Shown: positions 24,965 through 34,495 of the stretch, piece after piece
How positions within the stretch are numbered: position 1 is the first letter of the stretch
Layout: each line of letters begins with the position of its first letter
DNA from: JACVRW01 sp963812915
GTDB taxonomy: Bacteria > Actinomycetota > Thermoleophilia > Solirubrobacterales > Thermoleophilaceae
NCBI GenBank assembly: GCA_963812915.1
Contig: CAWEXB010000002.1
Coordinates: 1 to 64,000 of the forward strand
DNA length: 64,000 bases
Direction: 5' to 3'
Notes under the pieces: generated by a model
Told to the model about the DNA's origin: nothing
Database searches by the model: none
What the model saw: only the letters and a program-made list of their open reading frames with translations
Program-made: the position numbers and the translations under genes

Positions 24965-26173
24965 GTGGTGCGCTCGGCGGCGGCACACCTCGCGTCTGCG
25001 GCGGCCATCGCCGCCGTGTTCGTCCTCGCATTCGGCGGCGCGGACCGCGGCGCCTCAGCCGGATCCGACCCGATCCGGATCGGCGCCGTCTTCAGCGAGA
25101 CCGGCGGCCTGAGGTCGATCGGCTCTCCCGGACTCGCCGGGATGCGCCTCGCTGCCGCGCAGATCAACGCCCGCGGAGGCGTGCTGGGGCGGCGGGTGCA
25201 GATCGCGGCCGCCGACAGCCGAAGCAAGCCGGCGGCGGTCGTTCGTGCCGTGAGGAGGTTGGTCGAGAATGAGCGGGTCGTCGCCCTCGGAGGCCTGAAT
25301 GACTCGACGCTCGCGCTGGCCGCCGGACCCGTCGCGCAGCGCGCCGGCGTCCCGTTCGTGACCGCGGGAGCCACCCTCCCCACGCTGCCCCGGACCGTGG
25401 GAAACGCCTTCTTCATGGCGGCGTTTGGGGACGACGCGCAGGCGCACGCCGTCGCCGAGGTCGCGCGCACGGGGCTTCGGGCTCGCTCGGCATTCCTCGT
25501 CGTCGACCGCGGGTCGGACTTCACCCGGGCGCTGGCGCGATTCTTCCGGCAGGGGTTCGTCGCTCGCGGCGGCACGGTGACGGGCCGGCTGACGTACGCT
25601 CCGGGCGAGCGCGACTTCGCGTCGGCGATCGCGCGCATCCGCGCACAGCAGCCACCGGCCGACGTCCTGTTCTTCTCGGCGCTCCCGTCGGAGGCCGGAC
25701 GCCTCACCCGCCAGGCCCGCGCCGCCGGGCTCACGCAGCCGATCCTGTCCGGGGACGGCTTCGACACGCCCCTGCTCGGTCGGGTGGCCGGCACCCTGGC
25801 CGACAACGTCTACTACTCCACGCACGTAGCGCTCGACAGCACTTCGCGACGCATCCGGAGGTTCGTGACGGCCTACCGGGAGCGGTACGGCCGGAAGCCG
25901 GAGAACGCCTTCGCGGCGCTCGGCTACGACACGATGCGTCTGATCGCGGATGCCATCAGGCGCGCGGGCTCCCCCGAGCCCGCGGCCATCCGCAGGGCCC
26001 TCGCGGCCACTCGCGGCTTCGCGATGGTGACCGGCACGATCTCCTACGCGCCGGGCCGACGGACCCCAAAGAAGCCCGTGACGATCATGCGTGTCCAGGA
26101 TGGAAGACCGGCCTTCTACCGGGCCGTCGTCCCGCGCCTACGCCGCGGCGGGCCGGTCGCGAGGGCGGGCTAG
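24965..26173 (+). CDS. Branched-chain-amino-acid-type ABC substrate-binding protein (Peripla_BP_6)
   Basis: 402 residues from GTG 24965, with a Sec signal (about 1-33, ending near GGADRGASA). The type I binding fold shows PIRIGAVFSETGGLRSIG, INARGGVLGRRVQIAAADS, FFMAAFGDDAQAHAVAE, ADVLFFSALPSEAGRL and ENAFAALGYDTM. There is no lipobox. No cognate permease or ATPase genes are adjacent, so it is an orphan receptor. It is divergent from the cyclase gene, and its stop overlaps the convergent crotonase gene by four bases. Confidence 0.9.
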   Translation: MVRSAAAHLASAAAIAAVFVLAFGGADRGASAGSDPIRIGAVFSETGGLRSIGSPGLAGMRLAAAQINARGGVLGRRVQIAAADSRSKPAAVVRAVRRLVENERVVALGGLNDSTLALAAGPVAQRAGVPFVTAGATLPTLPRTVGNAFFMAAFGDDAQAHAVAEVARTGLRARSAFLVVDRGSDFTRALARFFRQGFVARGGTVTGRLTYAPGERDFASAIARIRAQQPPADVLFFSALPSEAGRLTRQARAAGLTQPILSGDGFDTPLLGRVAGTLADNVYYSTHVALDSTSRRIRRFVTAYRERYGRKPENAFAALGYDTMRLIADAIRRAGSPEPAAIRRALAATRGFAMVTGTISYAPGRRTPKKPVTIMRVQDGRPAFYRAVVPRLRRGGPVARAG

Positions 26174-26967
26174 GTGCCGGTCCAGGTCGGGGGCCGCTTC
26201 TCCAGGAACGCGCAGATCCCCTCCTGCGCGTCAGCGGCCATCGAGTTCATCGCCATCACCGACTTCGTCAGATCGTACGCGCGGTGCTCGTCGAGCTCGA
26301 CCTGTTCGTAGAAGGCCTCCTTGCCGATCGCGAGGGTGAGCGGACTGGAGGAGGAGATCGCCGCCACCAGCTCGTCCACGGCGGCGTCCAGGTCCGACAC
26401 CGGCACTACACGGTTCACGAGGCCCCACTCGAGGGCGGTGGCTGCGGAGATCGGCGCGCCCGTGAGCAGCATCTCGAGCGCGCGTTTGCGCCCGATCGCC
26501 CGCGACAGGGGCACCATCGGCGTCGAGCAGAAGAGCCCGATCGTGACTCCCGGGGTGGCGAACCGCGCGTCGTCGGCCGCGACGGCGAGGTCGCACGCGG
26601 CCACGAGCTGACAGCCGGCGGCCGTCGCGATGCCGTGGACCTTTGCGATCACCGGCTGAGGCACCCGGTGGATGGTCTCCATCAGCTCGGTGCAGCTGTC
26701 GAAAAGGCGCTGGTAGAAGGGCAGATCGCGCCCCACCATCTCGCTCAGGTCGTGGCCCGCCGAAAAGGCGACGCCGGCGCCCTCGACCACGATCGCCCGC
26801 GCGTCGGGCCGCGCTCCGAGCCTCCGCAGGACCCCGGTCAGCTCGTCCATCAGGTCGAGCGACAGCGCGTTTCGCTTCTCGGGCCGGTCGAGCGTGACCC
26901 GAGCGACGCCCTCGGCGTCTGTGACGGACAGCATCCGAGGCGTGGTGTTGGTTGCAACGCTCGCCAC
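26170..26967 (-). CDS. Enoyl-CoA hydratase family protein
   Basis: 265 residues from GTG 26967, or 254 from the internal ATG. Crotonase motifs: LDRPEKRNALSLDLM, FSAGHDLSEM, HGIATAAGCQLVAACDLAVAADDA, FATPGVTIGLFCSTP, ALEWGLVNRVVP and a C-terminal AFLEKRPPTWTG. This is a typical beta-oxidation-like hydratase/isomerase. It is divergent by 22 bp from the acyl-CoA ligase gene, suggesting a shared promoter region and pathway. Confidence 0.92.
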   Translation of the reverse strand: MASVATNTTPRMLSVTDAEGVARVTLDRPEKRNALSLDLMDELTGVLRRLGARPDARAIVVEGAGVAFSAGHDLSEMVGRDLPFYQRLFDSCTELMETIHRVPQPVIAKVHGIATAAGCQLVAACDLAVAADDARFATPGVTIGLFCSTPMVPLSRAIGRKRALEMLLTGAPISAATALEWGLVNRVVPVSDLDAAVDELVAAISSSSPLTLAIGKEAFYEQVELDEHRAYDLTKSVMAMNSMAADAQEGICAFLEKRPPTWTGT

Positions 26968-26989
26968 GAGGTCCTAGCGTAGCGTCTGC

Positions 26990-28552
26990 ATGCAGCCCGC
27001 CGTGCATCTGACGCGGCTGACCCCACTGGCCTTCCTCGAGCGAACCGCGTCCGCCTTCCCGGCCCGCACGGCCGTGGTCGACGGCCCGCGGAGGCTCACC
27101 TGGGCCGACCTGCGGGAGCGGGTGCGTCGGCTCGCTGTCGCCCTCCAGCGCGGTGGGATCGAGAAGGGCGATCGCGTCGCGTTTCTGGCTCCGAACGTCA
27201 CGGAGCTGCTCGAGGCGCACTACGGCGTGCCCGCGGCCGGCGCCGTGCTGGTCGCGATCAACACTCGGCTGAATGCCGATGAGGTTCACTACATCCTCGA
27301 GCACTCCGGCAGCCGGATGCTCGTGGTGGATCCTTCGCTGGCGCACCTAGCCGAAGACGCGCCCGTCGACCGGCTGCTGGTCACCGGACCCGGCGGCGAG
27401 TACGAGGCGTCGCTCGATGGCGCGCCCGACGGCGAACCCGAAGACCGCCTCGAGTCCGAGGACGACACGATCAGCATCAACTACACCAGCGGCACGACGG
27501 GTCGTCCCAAGGGCGTCATGTACACCCACCGGGGCGCCTACCTGAATGCCCTGGCCGAGGTGATCCACGCCCGCCTCGACTCCCGCTCGGTCTACCTCTG
27601 GACCCTGCCCATGTTCCACTGCAACGGCTGGTGCTTCACCTGGGCGGTGACCGCGGTGGGCGCGACCCACGTGTGCCTGCCGAAGGTCGAGCCGGCCGAG
27701 GTCTGGCGGCTGCTGGAGGCGGAAGGGGTCACGCACCTGAACGGCGCGCCGACGGTGCTCGTCATGCTGATCTCGGACCCGGCCGCCCACCAGCTCGACC
27801 GTCCCGTCCTGGTCACTACGGCCGCCGCCCCGCCTCCCCCCGCGGTGCTGGAGCGGACCGCAGCGCTGGGCTTCGATGTACACCACGTCTACGGGCTGAC
27901 CGAAACCTACGGCCCGATCACGATCTGCGAATGGAACCCGGCCTGGGACGGGCTGGGGTCCGAGGACCGCGCCCGGCTCAAGGCGCGGCAGGGGCTCAAC
28001 ATGGTCACCGCTGAGCCGGTCCGAGTGGTCGACGACCACATGCGGGACGTGCCCGCCGACGCGGAGACGATGGGCGAGGTCGTGATGCGAGGCAACAACG
28101 TCATGAAGGGCTACTACCGCGACGAGCGCGCCACGGCCGACGCGTTTCGCGGCGGCTGGTTCCACTCCGGCGACCTCGGCGTGATGCATCCCGACGGTTA
28201 CATCGAGCTGCGCGACCGCGCCAAGGACATCATCATCTCCGGCGGCGAGAACATCTCGACGATCGAGGTCGAGCGCGCGCTCGTGCGCCACCCCGACGTG
28301 CTCGAGGCGGCGGTGGTGGCGATCCCCGACGAGAGGTGGGGCGAGCGGCCGAAGGGCTTCGTCACGCTCAGGAAGGGGGCGAGCCTCAGCGAAGCGGAGC
28401 TGATCGCGTTCTCGCGCGAGACGCTGCCCGGCTTCAAGGCGCCGAGCGAGATCGACTTCGGCGAGCTGCCCAAGACGTCGACCGGCAAGGTCAAGAAGTT
28501 CGAGTTGCGCGAGCGTGGACGCGACTCGGAGACGCCGGCATCACGAGCCTGA
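26990..28552 (+). CDS. AMP-dependent acyl-CoA synthetase
   Basis: 520 residues from ATG 26990. ANL-family motifs in order: YTSGTTGRPKGVMYTH (A3), HVYGLTETYGP (A5), GWFHSGDLGVMHPDGYIELRDRAKDIIISGGENIS (A7/A8) and the catalytic Lys in KTSTGKVKKFELR. It forms acyl-AMP and then acyl-CoA from a carboxylic acid. The GWCFTWAV and FHCNGW segment is typical of the medium-chain/methylmercaptopropionate-CoA ligase-like group. With neighbouring crotonase and aldehyde dehydrogenase genes it fits a fatty- or aromatic-acid route. Confidence 0.93.
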   Translation: MQPAVHLTRLTPLAFLERTASAFPARTAVVDGPRRLTWADLRERVRRLAVALQRGGIEKGDRVAFLAPNVTELLEAHYGVPAAGAVLVAINTRLNADEVHYILEHSGSRMLVVDPSLAHLAEDAPVDRLLVTGPGGEYEASLDGAPDGEPEDRLESEDDTISINYTSGTTGRPKGVMYTHRGAYLNALAEVIHARLDSRSVYLWTLPMFHCNGWCFTWAVTAVGATHVCLPKVEPAEVWRLLEAEGVTHLNGAPTVLVMLISDPAAHQLDRPVLVTTAAAPPPPAVLERTAALGFDVHHVYGLTETYGPITICEWNPAWDGLGSEDRARLKARQGLNMVTAEPVRVVDDHMRDVPADAETMGEVVMRGNNVMKGYYRDERATADAFRGGWFHSGDLGVMHPDGYIELRDRAKDIIISGGENISTIEVERALVRHPDVLEAAVVAIPDERWGERPKGFVTLRKGASLSEAELIAFSRETLPGFKAPSEIDFGELPKTSTGKVKKFELRERGRDSETPASRA

Positions 28553-28562
28553 GTAGGGGCCG

Positions 28563-29753
28563 GTGCGGCCCGGCACGGCCAGCGATGCGGAAGAGGTTGC
28601 GCGACAGGCGGACCTGGTGGCCGCCGCGTGGTCGCCGGCCGGCGCCCCCTCATCCTGGCGACTGACCGCCGCGCAGTTCGAGACCCTCCGCGACGACGCC
28701 GAGCTCATGGCGATCGCGACGACCATTCCGCTCGACCGGTTGCCCCCGCTCCTGTTCACGGCGGCCGCCACCTTCCTGGTCCTGGAGCTCGAGCCGCAGC
28801 CGCTCCGAAGTTGGTTCCCGCGTGTAGGTGCGCCGCAGCCGCCCCTCGACCCGAGCTTCTCGGGGGCGTACCGCGACTTCTGTCTCGACCACCGCGACCA
28901 GCTGCTCCGGCTCTGCGCGCGGCATCGTTACCAGATGAACGAGGTCGGCCGCTGCGCGGACGTGGTGCCGGCGCTCACGCCGCTCGTTGCCGAGGATCGC
29001 GACGTCGTCCTCGTTGACGTTGGCACCGGCGCCGGGCTGGGGCTGCACTTCGATCGCTACCGCTACGTCTACCGCGAGCGCGACGGAAGTCGCCGGGCGG
29101 TGGGCGACGCCCGCGCCCCGCTGACGATCGAGGTCGAGGTGCGCGGCGACGTCCCGCCCCCGCTGCCGCCGGCCCTGCCGCGCATCGTCGACCGGGTCGG
29201 CCTCGACATCGAGCCGCTGGACCTGGCGGCGCCGGGTGTGCTCGCGTGGCTCGCCGCCTGCGTGCCTCAGGAGATCGGCGCCGTTACGCGATTCCACCGC
29301 GCGGCCCAGATCGCCAGAAGCCATCCGGCGCGGACCGTCCGCGGCGACGCCGGCGAGGTGCTCCTCGCCGTGCTCGACGGCATCGACGCCGGGAGGCTGG
29401 TCTGCATCGTGGACACCTATGTGCACGTGTTCTTCCCGATGGACGAGCTGGAGCGCTTTCGCGCGCTGGTGGATGCGGCCGGGGCTCGTCGAGACCTCGA
29501 TTGGGTCTCGATCGACCCGCTCGTGCCGATGGGCCGGGAGGCGACGCAGACCGTGCTGGGAATTCCCGTCCCGGTCGACCTCGTCGAGCGCAGTCGCCGC
29601 GAGGGGGTCTTCGGCGTGGTTGGACGGCTGACATATCGAAGCGGCCGCCGCGCGGCTGCGCTCCTCGGCCTCGCCCACCCCGGCGCGGTGTGGCTCGAGT
29701 GGCTGCCGGACGTCAGGGACGTGAGGCACGCCCGCCGCGGAGTGGGACGATGA
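28563..29753 (+). CDS. DUF2332 family protein
   Basis: 396 residues from GTG 28563, 10 bp after the ligase stop. Recognised by LEPQPLRSWFPRVG near residue 78, the FCLDHRDQLLRLCARHRYQMNEVGRCADVVPAL region, VDVGTGAGLGLHFDRYRY, and DIEPLDLAAPGVLAWLAACV. The VDVGTGAGL motif resembles a SAM-binding loop, but no methyltransferase activity is established. Common in actinobacteria, function unknown. Probably co-transcribed with the ligase and the aldehyde dehydrogenase. Confidence 0.85.
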   Translation: MRPGTASDAEEVARQADLVAAAWSPAGAPSSWRLTAAQFETLRDDAELMAIATTIPLDRLPPLLFTAAATFLVLELEPQPLRSWFPRVGAPQPPLDPSFSGAYRDFCLDHRDQLLRLCARHRYQMNEVGRCADVVPALTPLVAEDRDVVLVDVGTGAGLGLHFDRYRYVYRERDGSRRAVGDARAPLTIEVEVRGDVPPPLPPALPRIVDRVGLDIEPLDLAAPGVLAWLAACVPQEIGAVTRFHRAAQIARSHPARTVRGDAGEVLLAVLDGIDAGRLVCIVDTYVHVFFPMDELERFRALVDAAGARRDLDWVSIDPLVPMGREATQTVLGIPVPVDLVERSRREGVFGVVGRLTYRSGRRAAALLGLAHPGAVWLEWLPDVRDVRHARRGVGR

Positions 29754-29759
29754 GGAACC

Positions 29760-31275
29760 ATGTCCATGCTGCAGATCCAGACACCTCAGGCCCAGTCCGT
29801 CCGCAAGTACCAGATGCTCGTCGGCGGCGAATGGGTGGACGCCCGCTCGGGCGCGACGTTCGAAACCGTCAACCCCTACACCGGGAAGGTCTGGGCCACC
29901 GCGCCGGAGGCCGGCGAGGAGGACGTCGACCGGGCCGTCCGCGCGGCGCGGGAGGCATTCGACTCGGGGCCGTGGGGCTCGATGACCGGGACGCAGCGGG
30001 CGCGCCTGATGCGCCGGCTGGCTGAATTGATCGCCGAGCACGCCGAGGCGATCGCCCTCATCGAGAGCACCGACAACGGCAAGCTGCTGCGGGAGATGAG
30101 CGGGCAGCTGAGGGCCCTGCCCGAGCACTACCACTACTTCGCGGGGGCGGCGGACAAGATCCAGGGCGACACGATCCCGTCCGACAAGCCCAACTTCTTC
30201 GTCTACACGCGACGGGAGCCGGTGGGCGTGGTCGGGATGGTCGTTCCGTGGAACTCGCCCGTCCTGCTCTTGAGCTGGAAGCTCGCCACGGCGCTGGCGG
30301 CGGGCTGCACGGTGGTGGCCAAGCCGGCCGAGCAGACGCCCGCCTCGACGCTCGAGTTCGCGAAGCTGTTCGAGGAAGCGGGATTTCCGCCGGGCGTGTT
30401 CAACGTCGTGACGGGCGACGGAGCAACCGCCGGCCGTGCGCTGGTTCGCCATCCCGGCGTCGACAAGGTCGCGTTCACCGGCTCGACGGAGACCGGCATC
30501 AGCGTCATGAAGGACGCGGCCGACCATCTCGCGCGTGTGTCGCTGGAGCTGGGCGGCAAGTCGGCCAACATCGTCTTCGACGACGCCGACCCCGAGGCCG
30601 CCGCGAACGGAGTCGTGGCCGGCATCTTCGCCGCGACCGGGCAGACGTGCATGGCCGGCTCGCGGCTGTTTGCCCACGAGCGCGTGCAGGACGAGCTCGT
30701 CGGGCGCCTCGCCGAGCGGGCGGCTTCCATCAAGCTCGGGGATCCGCTCGCCCCCGAGACCGAGATGGGGCCGGTCGCGTTCCCGCAGCAGCTCGAGAAG
30801 ATCCTCGACCTGATCCGCTCGGGGCGCGAGGAGGGCGCCGAGTTGGCCTTCGGGGGCGGGCGACCCGGCAGCGAGGAGCTCAGAGACGGCTACTTCGTCG
30901 AGCCCACGATCTTCACCGGAGTGGGCGCGGACATGGAGATCGCGCGGGAGGAGATCTTCGGACCGGTTCTCTCCGTCATGCCGTTCGCGGACGAGGAGGA
31001 GGTGATCCGCCGTGCGAACGACTCGCGGTACGGGCTGGCCGCAGGAGTCTGGACGAACGACGTCAGGCGCGCCCACCGCGTCGCGAACGCGCTGCGCGCG
31101 GGCACCGTGTGGATCAACGCGTATCGCACGGTCTCGTTCAACACACCGTTCGGAGGCATGAAGATGAGCGGGTTCGGCCGCGAGAACGGCCTCGACTCCA
31201 TCGATGGCTACACGACCGTAAAGGCCGTGTGGGTCGAGCTCTGGACAGACGCGGGACCCCTTCACGGTGGGGTAG
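29760..31275 (+). CDS. Aldehyde dehydrogenase, one-base frameshift in the last codons
   Basis: About 505 residues from ATG 29760 (or the Met two codons later). NAD(P)-dependent ALDH: VVPWNSPVLLLSWKLATALAAGCTVVAKPAEQTP, FTGSTETG, the general base in LELGGKSANIVF, the catalytic Cys in GQTCMAGSR, EEIFGPVLSV and the C-terminal NTPFGGMKMSGFGREN. As read, the frame runs on to 31367 with a non-conserved tail. A one-base shift at about 31246-31254 gives the usual TRDPFTVG ending and a TAG at 31273-31275. It oxidises an aldehyde to the acid that the adjacent ligase could activate. Confidence 0.9.
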
Positions 31276-31306
31276 GCCGGGGAGCCGCGAGGGGAGGAGC
31301 AGCGCG

Positions 31307-31685
31307 CTACGGCGCCGCCCGCCATGCGGCGCGCCACTCGGGGGCGTCCCACGGTTCGGTCACGTAGATCGCCTCGTGCGCGAGCTTGTCGCCCCTGAAC
31401 TCGAGGATGTCGACCGCGGGTTGCCACGGACCGCCGTCATAGCTGATCGCTCCCTCGACGACCCACACGTCCCCCTGCCCCGCAGGCTACGCATCTCCAA
31501 GGCCAGGTTCTCCGCCGGATACTGGCTTCGCCACTCCTTGAAGTTGGCCACGCCCTCGAAGCGCTCGCCTGATTGCGGGAACTCGAGGATGGCATCGTCG
31601 TGATAGATCTCGTGGGCGGCCTCGTGATCGCGGACGGTGTCCTCCAGAACCGCCGGATCTGCGCCCGCCGCTCGGTGTCGTCCAT
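31307..31685 (-). pseudogene. NTF2/SnoaL-like small protein, two one-base frameshifts
   Basis: From ATG 31685. Adding one C at about 31646-31650 and one G at about 31471-31475 gives a single 126-residue protein: MDDTERRAQIRRFLED, EIYHDDAILEFPQSGERFEGVANF, VVEGAISYDGG, VDILEFRGDKLAHEAIYVTEPWDAPEWR and a stop at 31307. This is a complete NTF2-like fold of the kind seen in stand-alone ketosteroid-isomerase-like proteins. Both breaks are consistent with single-base deletions, so the gene may be intact in the real genome. Confidence 0.75.
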
Positions 31686-31726
31686 CCTCACAGCTTGCCA
31701 AGGGACGCTCGGCCTATTGTCAGGCC

Positions 31727-32839
31727 ATGAACGGACCGGCGGTGGAGCTCACGCGGCGGCAGGCGCTCGCCTTCCGCGTTGCGCGGCACCACCTGGCCGC
31801 GCGCCTGGGGGCGGGCGAGGCGCGGTCCGCCGCCGTGGTGGGGCTTCAGGACACGCCCCCGGGGACGGCCGCGGTCGCGCTCGCCGCGCGAGCGGACGTC
31901 GCTCCAGAGGCACTCGGTGAGCTCGTGCTCGTACCCAGCGTCCGGGGGGCGCCGCTGGCCGTCGCACCGGAGGATCTCGCGGTCTTCAGTGCTGGACTCG
32001 ACCCGCCCGACGAGGATGCCGCGAAGGCGGTTGTCGGCAACGCCTGGAAGTACCTGGACGGCATCACGGCGATGGAGGCGTTGGACCGGGTCAGCGAGGC
32101 CGTCCACGACAGCCTGCGCGACGGTCCGCTCCCGCGCGACGACTTCCACCAGGCGCTGCGCGAGCGCCTGCCGGGGAAGCTGCTGTGGTGGTGCAAGGGC
32201 TGCGGGAGCCATCACGTGCACCCGTCGCTGTGGCGCGCGACCGGCATCCGCGGCGTGCTCGCGATCGTGGGCCGCGAAGGTCGCAGCGCGGTCTTCGGCC
32301 TGCCGCCCGAGGCGCCGGTGCTGGACGATCCCGGCGGCGAGCTGGCCCGGCGCTTCCTGCGCGCCTACGGCCCGGCACGCCCCAAGCTGCTGGCCGACTG
32401 GGCCGGCCTGACCGGATCCCACGCCACCGCGTTGTGGGAGCGCGCGGGCCGGCTCGTCCCGGTCGAGCTCGACGGCACGGAGGCGTGGGCCCTCGCCGAG
32501 GACGAGCGCGCGCTGCGGGGCCCGCCGGAGGCCGGCGGCGTGCGGCTGCTGGCGAACCTCGATCCGCTGAACACCGGCCGGGACCGCGAGCTGCTCGTCC
32601 CCGACCCCGCTCTGCGCAGGCGGATCTGGAGGGCGCTCGGCGGCCCCGGGACCGTGCTCGTCGACGGCGACGTCGGCGGCTTATGGCGCGCCGCGAAGAA
32701 GGGCAAAAGGCTGCTCTTCACCGTCGAGCCGCTGGGCGAGCTCCCGGGCTCGGCGATGGACGAGCTCGCCGCCGAGGTCGAGCGCATGGCTTCGTTCCGC
32801 GGCGCCGCGACCGGCGAGCTGCGGATGGCAACCCTCTGA
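31727..32839 (+). CDS. Winged-helix DNA-binding protein (HTH_42, AlkZ/YcaQ-like)
   Basis: 370 residues from ATG 31727. HTH_42-type sequence: LTRRQALAFRVARHHL at the N-terminus, VVGLQDTPPGTAAVALAARA in place of the usual Q-x-D/Q loop, RLPGKLLWWCKGCGSHHVHPSLW, LADWAGLTGSHA, and C-terminal RELLVPDP and VLVDGDVGGLWR. The catalytic Q-x-D/Q of AlkZ glycosylases is not obvious here (LQDT), so glycosylase activity is doubtful. One of three family members in this window. Confidence 0.85.
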   Translation: MNGPAVELTRRQALAFRVARHHLAARLGAGEARSAAVVGLQDTPPGTAAVALAARADVAPEALGELVLVPSVRGAPLAVAPEDLAVFSAGLDPPDEDAAKAVVGNAWKYLDGITAMEALDRVSEAVHDSLRDGPLPRDDFHQALRERLPGKLLWWCKGCGSHHVHPSLWRATGIRGVLAIVGREGRSAVFGLPPEAPVLDDPGGELARRFLRAYGPARPKLLADWAGLTGSHATALWERAGRLVPVELDGTEAWALAEDERALRGPPEAGGVRLLANLDPLNTGRDRELLVPDPALRRRIWRALGGPGTVLVDGDVGGLWRAAKKGKRLLFTVEPLGELPGSAMDELAAEVERMASFRGAATGELRMATL

Positions 32840-32887
32840 CAGTCACCGTGCAAGGCGGGTCGCAGACGACGTCAGAATGATTCCGCG

Positions 32888-33676
32888 ATGTCGATACCTC
32901 GGACAATCACCGTCGGCGATCACCGGCTGGGCCGGATCGGGCTCGGCACCAACCGTCTCACCGACACGCCGGAGAACCGCGACTTTCTCAGGCGCGCCGT
33001 CGAAGCCGGGGTGAATTTGATCGACACGGCCCACCTCTACACCGGAGGTGAGAGCGAGCGAGCCATCGGGGCCGCGCTCGCGCCATTCGCGGACGACGTG
33101 CTCGTCGCCACCAAGGGCGGCTACCACCCTGGCAGCGGTCGGCCGGAGCGACTGCGGGCCGAGCTCGAGGAGAGCTTCGAACGACTTCGGACCGACACCA
33201 TCGCCCTCTACTACCTTCATCGGGTCGACCCGGAGGTGCCCCTGGAGGAGACCCTGAGCGTCCTCAAGGAGTACCGCGATGCGGGGCGCATCCGGCACGT
33301 CGGCCTCTCGCACGTGAGCGTGGACCAGATCGAGCGAGCCCGGGCCGTGCTCCCGGTCGCGGCGGTGCAGAACGAGTACAACCTGTCCGAACGCAAGCAC
33401 GAGGACGAGGTGGACCTCTGCGAAAGGGAGAGCATCCCGTTCGTCCCCTTCTTCCCCTTGCGCGGAGCTACGCGCGCTCCGCTCGAGGAGATCGCGGGCC
33501 GGTACGACGCGACCCCGCAGCAGATCATCCTCGCGTGGCTCCTCAAGCGCTCACCGAGCATCGCCCCGATCCCGGGAACCCTCTCGCTCGAGCACCTGAA
33601 GACGAACCTGGCCGCGCTCGATCTCGAGCTGTCTGACGAGGATTACGCCAAGCTGAACGGCGGCCGGCGTCCCTGA
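32888..33676 (+). CDS. Aldo/keto reductase
   Basis: 262 residues from ATG 32888. TIM barrel with catalytic D and Y in NLIDTAHLYTGG, K in VATKGGY and H in YYLHRVDPEVP. The NADPH site is near SIAPIPGTLSLEHLKTN. It resembles the YajO/Tas-like short AKRs. Stand-alone gene, cytosolic; substrate unknown. Confidence 0.93.
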   Translation: MSIPRTITVGDHRLGRIGLGTNRLTDTPENRDFLRRAVEAGVNLIDTAHLYTGGESERAIGAALAPFADDVLVATKGGYHPGSGRPERLRAELEESFERLRTDTIALYYLHRVDPEVPLEETLSVLKEYRDAGRIRHVGLSHVSVDQIERARAVLPVAAVQNEYNLSERKHEDEVDLCERESIPFVPFFPLRGATRAPLEEIAGRYDATPQQIILAWLLKRSPSIAPIPGTLSLEHLKTNLAALDLELSDEDYAKLNGGRRP

Positions 33677-33684
33677 CACGCCGG

Positions 33685-34476
33685 TCAGGGTACGGTGCCC
33701 GCCACCGCCCACGCGCGGGCGGTCAGCTCAAACGGCGCGTCGCCGACCCCGAGGCGCCGCCGATAGGCGTCGCGGAGCGCGGCGCGACGGTCCCGGTCCA
33801 GCGACTTGCAGAAGGCGCCGGACGGCCCGACACCCGTCGGGAGCGGTGACCAGAGGTCCTCGAACCCGGCGTAGCTCGCCTCCACCACGAGCGGACCGAA
33901 GCGCACCTCCCGCAGTCCCGCGATCCGCCAGAGCTCGGCCAGCTCCCCCTCGCCGCACCAAGGCATCACGACTCCCTCGTCGGCGGCGGCGGCGCGTTCG
34001 GGATCGACCTCGCGCGCGGCGTCCCAGAACGCTCGCAGAAGCGTCATCTCGCCCGCGTAGTCCCACACGCACGAGCCGACGACGCCGCCCGGCCGAGTCA
34101 CGCGCACCATCTCGCGCACACCGGCCTCGGCATCCCCCATGAAGTTCACGACCAGCTGCGACAGCGCCGCGTCGAACGCGCCGTCGGCGAATGGCAGCGA
34201 CTCGGCGGCCGCCACGACGACCCGGGCCCCCGGCACTCTGGCACGGCATGCCTGCACGAACGGCTCCGACGGGTCCGCGCCACGCACCTTCGCCGCCCCG
34301 AGCCTCTCCGCGAGCGCCGCGGTCAGCGCACCCGGTCCGCAGCCGACGTCGAGCGCCCGCATGCCGGGCTCAACCGCCGCGAACTCGATCAGCGCGGACG
34401 CGAGCTGCGCCCCATAGCGGCCAACGTGACGGTCATACGCGTCGGCCGGCGCTCGGAAGGTCTCGGCGCCCGGCAT
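33685..34476 (-). CDS. Class I SAM-dependent methyltransferase
   Basis: 263 residues. Motif I is ALDVGCGPGALTAAL at about 41, with the acidic GADPSEPFVQACRARVPGARVVVAAAESLPFADGAFDAALSQLVVNFM region and MVRVTRPGGVVGSCVWDY. UbiE/Methyltransf_11 type, acting on an unknown small molecule. Converges on the aldo/keto reductase with an 8-bp gap. Confidence 0.9.
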   Translation of the reverse strand: MPGAETFRAPADAYDRHVGRYGAQLASALIEFAAVEPGMRALDVGCGPGALTAALAERLGAAKVRGADPSEPFVQACRARVPGARVVVAAAESLPFADGAFDAALSQLVVNFMGDAEAGVREMVRVTRPGGVVGSCVWDYAGEMTLLRAFWDAAREVDPERAAAADEGVVMPWCGEGELAELWRIAGLREVRFGPLVVEASYAGFEDLWSPLPTGVGPSGAFCKSLDRDRRAALRDAYRRRLGVGDAPFELTARAWAVAGTVP

Positions 34477-34495
34477 CGTGCCCGGGGCGCGCGAT

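Noticed and set aside
28650..31427. A 925-codon minus-strand frame opposite the DUF2332 and aldehyde dehydrogenase genes
   Set aside because: Both plus-strand genes carry clear family motifs; the antisense frame is only a codon-bias shadow.
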